A stretch of DNA of 64,000 nt from an uncultured Reyranella sp. (GTDB lineage: Bacteria > Pseudomonadota > Alphaproteobacteria > Reyranellales > Reyranellaceae). Each line of letters starts with the position of its first letter. Within the stretch, counting starts at the first letter, position 1. Both the position numbers and the translations under genes were made by a program. Below are positions 60,502 to 64,000 of the stretch, piece after piece. The DNA lies in the NCBI RefSeq assembly GCF_945957355.1, contig NZ_CAMFKM010000017.1, positions 1-64,000 on the forward strand, given 5' to 3'. The notes below the pieces were generated by a model that had not been told where the DNA came from, made no database searches, and saw only the letters and a list, made by a program, of their open reading frames with translations.

Positions 60502-61065
60502 TCAGGTGCGATCGCCGACCGGCAGACCCGACGGGTCGATCTGCGGTTCCTTGCGCAGGGTCACCGAATCCGGTGCCTCGGCCTCGGGCAATGGCTTGCT
60601 CAGGTCAACGGGCCGGACCATTGCCACCACGCGCTTGGGGCCCTTGCCGGTATCGTCGGCTTCGAGACGGCGCCAGCCGTGCCGTTCCCAGTACTTGATG
60701 TCCTGCGGCAGGGCTTGCGTGTAGAGCATCCGGCACCCGCGACTCTCGGCGATCCTGGCGCAGCGATCGATGAGGAGCTGGCCGATGTCGTTGCCGCGGA
60801 AGCGCTTCATCACCGCCAGCCGCTCCGGCATGGCGAATGACTGGAACCACCGCAGGCGAACCGCGCCCGCCGGCTCATCACCCAGGTAGGCGATGATGTG
60901 GGTGGCGCCGAAGTCATGGCCATCGAACTCCTCGGAGTAGGGCACATCCTGCTCGCCGATGAAGCAGGCGGCGCGAACCGCGAAGGCCTGAAGGGAGTCT
61001 TCCATCTTCATGGCCAGCTTGATGGTGACGGCCTGACCGCCGATCGAACGTGTGTTGGTGCTCAT
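60502..61065 (-). CDS. GNAT-family N-acetyltransferase (copy 1)
   Basis: 187 residues. GNAT core: C-F-I-G-E-Q-D-V-P-Y-S-E-E-F-D-G-H-D near the N-terminus, then E-P-A-G-A-V-R-L-R-W-F, and the acetyl-CoA loop (R-G-N-D-I-G-Q-L-L-I) that corresponds to R/Q-x-x-G-x-G/A. The substrate is unknown. It is paralogous to the next gene upstream, from which it is 14 bases away. ATG 61065 has GGAG 5 bases upstream. Confidence 0.8.
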   Translation of the reverse strand: MSTNTRSIGGQAVTIKLAMKMEDSLQAFAVRAACFIGEQDVPYSEEFDGHDFGATHIIAYLGDEPAGAVRLRWFQSFAMPERLAVMKRFRGNDIGQLLIDRCARIAESRGCRMLYTQALPQDIKYWERHGWRRLEADDTGKGPKRVVAMVRPVDLSKPLPEAEAPDSVTLRKEPQIDPSGLPVGDRT

Positions 61066-61079
61066 GTCTCCTACTCCCC

Positions 61080-61697
61080 TCAGCTCGCGCGCCGTTCGGT
61101 CCATTCCGCATGCGGACAGGACGCTCCCCGTTCCATCGATTCTTCCAGGATTCCCGGCATGTCGAGCTTGTCCTCCGGACGGTTCAGTACCATCGGGTCG
61201 GTCAGCACGGTCGGGGCGTCTGCGCCGACCTCGAGATCGCAGGCGAACGCGCCGTACTCATGATCGGAGAAGTGGAAGACCTTGTCATCGACCTTGCGGA
61301 AGCCGTCCTTCTCGAAGATCGGCCACAGGCGCTTCTGGCCGTGCAGGTAGGCCTTGGGATAGCCCTTCTTGCGGCAGAATTCCTTGGCCCAGCGCACGAA
61401 CGGCAGGAAGAGGCCGTACGACCGGTAGCGCTTCAGGATGATGGCCCGCTCCAGCTTGGCGAAGCCCGCGAACCAGCGCACGCGAATGGATGCGGCCGGT
61501 TCACCATCGACGTAAAGGATCAGGTGGCTGGCCGTGTAGTCGTTGCCGTCATATTCCTCCCAGTATGGGCACTCCTGCTCGCCCATGAACACGGCCGCGC
61601 GCAGCATGAAGCACTGCATCATCTCGTCCGATGTCGATGCGAGCTTGATCGTGATCTCGGGCCGGTTGCTTGGACCCGCCGTCTCCTGTTCAGTCAT
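61080..61697 (-). CDS. GNAT-family N-acetyltransferase (copy 2)
   Basis: 205 residues. Same opening block as copy 1 (F-M-G-E-Q-E-C-P-Y-W-E-E-Y-D-G-N-D), then E-P-A-A-S-I-R-V-R-W-F. The acetyl-CoA loop is altered (Y-R-S-Y-G-L-F-L-P-F), so activity could be changed. It starts one base after the stop of the membrane-nucleotidyltransferase gene and forms one operon with it and copy 1. Confidence 0.78.
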   Translation of the reverse strand: MTEQETAGPSNRPEITIKLASTSDEMMQCFMLRAAVFMGEQECPYWEEYDGNDYTASHLILYVDGEPAASIRVRWFAGFAKLERAIILKRYRSYGLFLPFVRWAKEFCRKKGYPKAYLHGQKRLWPIFEKDGFRKVDDKVFHFSDHEYGAFACDLEVGADAPTVLTDPMVLNRPEDKLDMPGILEESMERGASCPHAEWTERRAS

Positions 61698-61698
61698 C

Positions 61699-62994
61699 TC
61701 AGTCCCCTTCAGTCAAAACGCCGTTGTCATTCCGAAATCGCCGCCCTCCGGCCGAAACGATCGGAAGATTCTGTGAAATCTGTGCGAGCACGTCGGTGAC
61801 GACCGGCGGTGTCATGCCCTTCGCGCCTCGCCGGATCGCGGTGGCGGAGATCTTGTCGCGGCGCAGGATGCACCAAGGGTAGATCCAGCCGCATTCGTCG
61901 CAGATCTGGCGGACCAGCATGCCGCCGAAATCCGTGCCGTGGAGCGTGTGAAGCCGCACCGCCGGATGACGCCGCTTGATCTCGGCGATCACGCCTTGGA
62001 ACCCCTTGGCGTAGTAGGTCTCTGCGTAGACGGCGACCTCGACCTTGTCGGCCATGCCGGCTTCGGCCAGCGCCAGTTCGATCAGCGCGACGCGCGTTTC
62101 CGGCGGCAGGAAGACGTTGCCGGTCGGGAAGTAGTCGACGTTCGAATCGGCCTTGTCGGTCTTCTCGTAGACCTGGAACCCGTCCTTCAAGTGGCCGACC
62201 CGCAGCTCGCCCTTGCGGAAGGCATCCACGTGCAGCTTGGGAACCAGCACCGGATGGATGATGACCTTGTCGAGGCCGCGCTCGTCGATCGCCGCCTGGA
62301 TGATGGAGAGGTGGGTGTTGTGAAACGGGTTGAATGTGCCGAAATACAGGCCGATCCCGCCCTTGGGGGCCGCGACGGAGCGCAGGTCCGACAGCAGACC
62401 GACCAGGAACAGCGTCCCGCCCAGGCCAAAGCCCAGGAGAAGGAAGCCCTCCCGTGCGCCCGGCACACCCGCCGTGCCCAGCGCCGCCAGCGTCACATTG
62501 ACGAGGATGCCGACCAGCGTGTTGCGATTGGCGTCGCCCACCCCCCTCGCCACCAGAAAGCCGCCGAGGTACTGCGTTCCTTGCGACGCCAGTGTGGTGA
62601 CGAGCGCAGCCCCGGCTATGCCGCCGACGGACGCCATTCCGAGTTGGTTGAGCGCACCCCCCCATAACATCAGCCAGAACATCACCAGGTTGAACGCCAA
62701 CTGTGGGATGAACCGCCCAAGCCGACCGGCCGTGACGAAACCGAACTGGTTGTTCGCCCACAGTTCAGCCTTGTTGCTCAGCTTGGCGTAGCTCGGCAGG
62801 AATACCCCGACGAAGATTGACACGCAGATCAGCGTGGGGTTAGCCCAACTGCTGTGCGCATACGCATAGCTCAAGTATGTTAAAAGTCCGCCGAAGGCGG
62901 CCATGCGGGTCGAGGGACTGCGCAGGTAACGGCCGATTTTGCCGGCGCGAACCGCGGCCGGCGTTGATTTTCCGTCAGAGCCGATGGCGGCCAC
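61699..62994 (-). CDS. Membrane domain fused to a NadD-like nucleotidyltransferase
   Basis: 431 residues. About residues 25-215 contain five to six membrane helices; about 218-431 form a nucleotidyltransferase domain with L-Y-F-G-T-F-N-P-F-H-N-T-H-L and C-terminal I-S-A-T-A-I-R-R-G, the G-T/S-F-N-P-x-H-x-x-H and I-S-x-T-x-I-R motifs of NadD/NMNAT and cytidylyltransferase-type enzymes. The membrane part has no family I recognise. GTG 62994 has AGGAG 8 bases upstream; GTG 63147 would add 51 residues. Probably attaches a nucleotide to a phosphate substrate at the inner membrane; the substrate is unknown. Confidence 0.75.
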   Translation of the reverse strand: MAAIGSDGKSTPAAVRAGKIGRYLRSPSTRMAAFGGLLTYLSYAYAHSSWANPTLICVSIFVGVFLPSYAKLSNKAELWANNQFGFVTAGRLGRFIPQLAFNLVMFWLMLWGGALNQLGMASVGGIAGAALVTTLASQGTQYLGGFLVARGVGDANRNTLVGILVNVTLAALGTAGVPGAREGFLLLGFGLGGTLFLVGLLSDLRSVAAPKGGIGLYFGTFNPFHNTHLSIIQAAIDERGLDKVIIHPVLVPKLHVDAFRKGELRVGHLKDGFQVYEKTDKADSNVDYFPTGNVFLPPETRVALIELALAEAGMADKVEVAVYAETYYAKGFQGVIAEIKRRHPAVRLHTLHGTDFGGMLVRQICDECGWIYPWCILRRDKISATAIRRGAKGMTPPVVTDVLAQISQNLPIVSAGGRRFRNDNGVLTEGD

Positions 62995-63226
62995 GGGTAG
63001 CACTCCTGTCTCGTTGCGAGCGTCGATCCGGATACTTACAACCGAAAAATCGACTGGCGAATACGTGAACTGGAGGTGCCGAAGGGTGCCGGCGCGGTCC
63101 GGAAAGCCGCCTAACCCCCTAAAATAAGACAGAAAACGACATTTCACCGATAATGGTGTAGGATGTAGAGCATGGAGCTCGCGTCAGATATGCGTGAGCG
63201 CAACTCTTATTGTATCGATTGTCACC
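62995..63226. promoter_or_regulatory. Control region between the nucleotidyltransferase operon and the LysR gene
   Basis: A divergent gap with an A/T-rich core at about 63118-63175, the expected place for both promoters. It holds an imperfect palindrome at 63145-63158 (CACC-GATAAT-GGTG) that could be a LysR-type site, though it does not fit T-N11-A exactly. If the longer start at 63147 is used, the palindrome sits right at the start codon. Confidence 0.4.
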
Positions 63227-64000
63227 ATGGTCACGATCCCTCCGCGCAAGAACAAGGTGCCGAACATTCTCGGCGACTGGGATGACGTTCGTTTCTTCCT
63301 CGCCGTTGCAAAAACCGGAAGCTTCAGCGCCGCCGCCACCCAGTTGAACACCAAGCAGACGACCGTCGGTCGCCGCATCCAGGCGCTCGAGCGGCGTCTG
63401 GGCGCCAAGCTGTTCGACCGCCACCGCCACGGCATGGAAGTGACCCCGGCCGCCCGCGGCGTACTCGTGCAGGCCGAATCGATGATGTCCAACGCCACGG
63501 CGATCGAGCGGCACCTGGCCGGCCTCGACCGCGAGATGGCGGGAATCGTTCGCATCGCCGCAACCGAGGGCATCGCCGCCCACTGGCTCGTGCCGCGCCT
63601 GGGCGTGCTGCGCCGTACCCATCCCGATATCATCGTCCAGGTGATTGCCGGCGATCAGGTCCTCGACCTCGCCACCCGGCAGGCCGATCTCGCCATCCGC
63701 TTCTTCCGTCCGACCTCGAACCAGCTGGTCGCCGCGCGCGTCGGCCAGGTCAACATGTCGATCTTCGCCGCGCCTTCCTACATCGAGCAGTACGGCCTGC
63801 CGCAGACGCTCGAGGACATTCGCGATCACCATGTCGTCGATCACACGACGCTGCACAGCCTGCCGGCCATGAAGCCCTGGAGCGAAGTGGTCGAACGCAG
63901 CACCTCGGTGGTCCTGCGCACCAACTCGTCCTACGCCGCGATGGAAGCGGTGCAGACGGGCTACGGCATCTCGGTGTTCCCCGACTATATCGCCAAGTCT
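63227..64000 (+). CDS. LysR-family transcriptional regulator (cut by window edge)
   Basis: 258 codons present; the end is outside. The winged helix is clear: W-D-D-V-R-F-F-L-A-V-A-K-T-G-S-F-S-A-A-A, then T-V-G-R-R-I-Q-A-L-E-R-R-L-G-A-K-L-F-D-R. The effector domain begins at about residue 105 (V-R-I-A-A-T-E-G-I). Being divergent, it probably regulates the membrane-nucleotidyltransferase/GNAT operon. ATG 63227 and in-frame GTG 63194 are both possible starts; neither has a good ribosome binding site. Confidence 0.92.
   Translation, partial: MVTIPPRKNKVPNILGDWDDVRFFLAVAKTGSFSAAATQLNTKQTTVGRRIQALERRLGAKLFDRHRHGMEVTPAARGVLVQAESMMSNATAIERHLAGLDREMAGIVRIAATEGIAAHWLVPRLGVLRRTHPDIIVQVIAGDQVLDLATRQADLAIRFFRPTSNQLVAARVGQVNMSIFAAPSYIEQYGLPQTLEDIRDHHVVDHTTLHSLPAMKPWSEVVERSTSVVLRTNSSYAAMEAVQTGYGISVFPDYIAKS

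Noticed and set aside
1..64000. Mobile elements or CRISPR arrays
   Set aside because: I saw no transposase, integrase, spaced direct repeats or att-like duplications next to the tRNA; the repeats present are single short tandem or inverted ones.

Overview
The window is GC-rich, with dense, often translationally coupled genes and families typical of Alphaproteobacteria: DUF1036, DUF992, PRC-barrel, MgtC/SapB, DenD and AcuI-type enzymes, and a Flp pilin. I infer an alphaproteobacterium, perhaps of the Reyranella/Rhodospirillales or Bradyrhizobium type; the genus is a guess. I see no transposase, integrase, phage gene, rRNA or CRISPR array. Roughly 54 genes are supported, two of them cut by the window edges. 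High codon-position GC opens many long antisense frames, which I left out.

Layout. 1-8 kb: small secreted and membrane genes (DUF1036, PRC-barrel, MgtC, MORN, AI-2E-type permease, META domain), then a universal stress protein. 8.2-16 kb: an orphan Flp pilin, an isochorismatase-fold hydrolase, a sarcosine-oxidase-like flavoenzyme, an IlvD/Edd dehydratase, a family 2 glycosyltransferase, and a TPR/beta-barrel protein followed by a FecR-domain protein. 16-29.5 kb, minus strand: a selenocysteine/formate dehydrogenase island with mobB, fdhD, tRNA-Sec (selC), selB, a Sel1-repeat gene, selA, fdhE, fdoI, fdoH and fdoG. The fdoG frame is interrupted by an in-frame UGA that must be read as selenocysteine, and a bSECIS-like hairpin lies just after it. 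Only selD is missing from the window.

29.6-37.5 kb: an SGNH-type hydrolase, an unaccompanied molybdenum hydroxylase large subunit, the 5-oxoprolinase genes pxpA and pxpBC (divergent), and a biotin-dependent carboxyltransferase subunit. 37.5-49.5 kb: two tandem paralogous polytopic membrane proteins of unknown function, a methyltransferase, DenD, a KefB-type antiporter, an endonuclease/exonuclease/phosphatase-fold protein, a cardiolipin synthase, AcuI, a sulfotransferase and YgfZ. 49.5-56.8 kb: gamma-glutamyltranspeptidase with a full Dpp/Gsi-type peptide ABC transporter. With PxpABC this suggests salvage of glutathione or gamma-glutamyl peptides. 57-60 kb: an AaeBXA-like aromatic-acid efflux module. 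60-64 kb: a small unknown gene, two paralogous GNAT acetyltransferases, and a membrane protein fused to a NadD-like nucleotidyltransferase, divergent from a LysR regulator that runs off the window.

The most coherent system is the selenocysteine formate dehydrogenase island. The least explained are the membrane-nucleotidyltransferase/GNAT cluster, the Sel1-repeat gene wedged between selA and selB, the TPR-barrel/FecR pair, and the tandem membrane paralogues.
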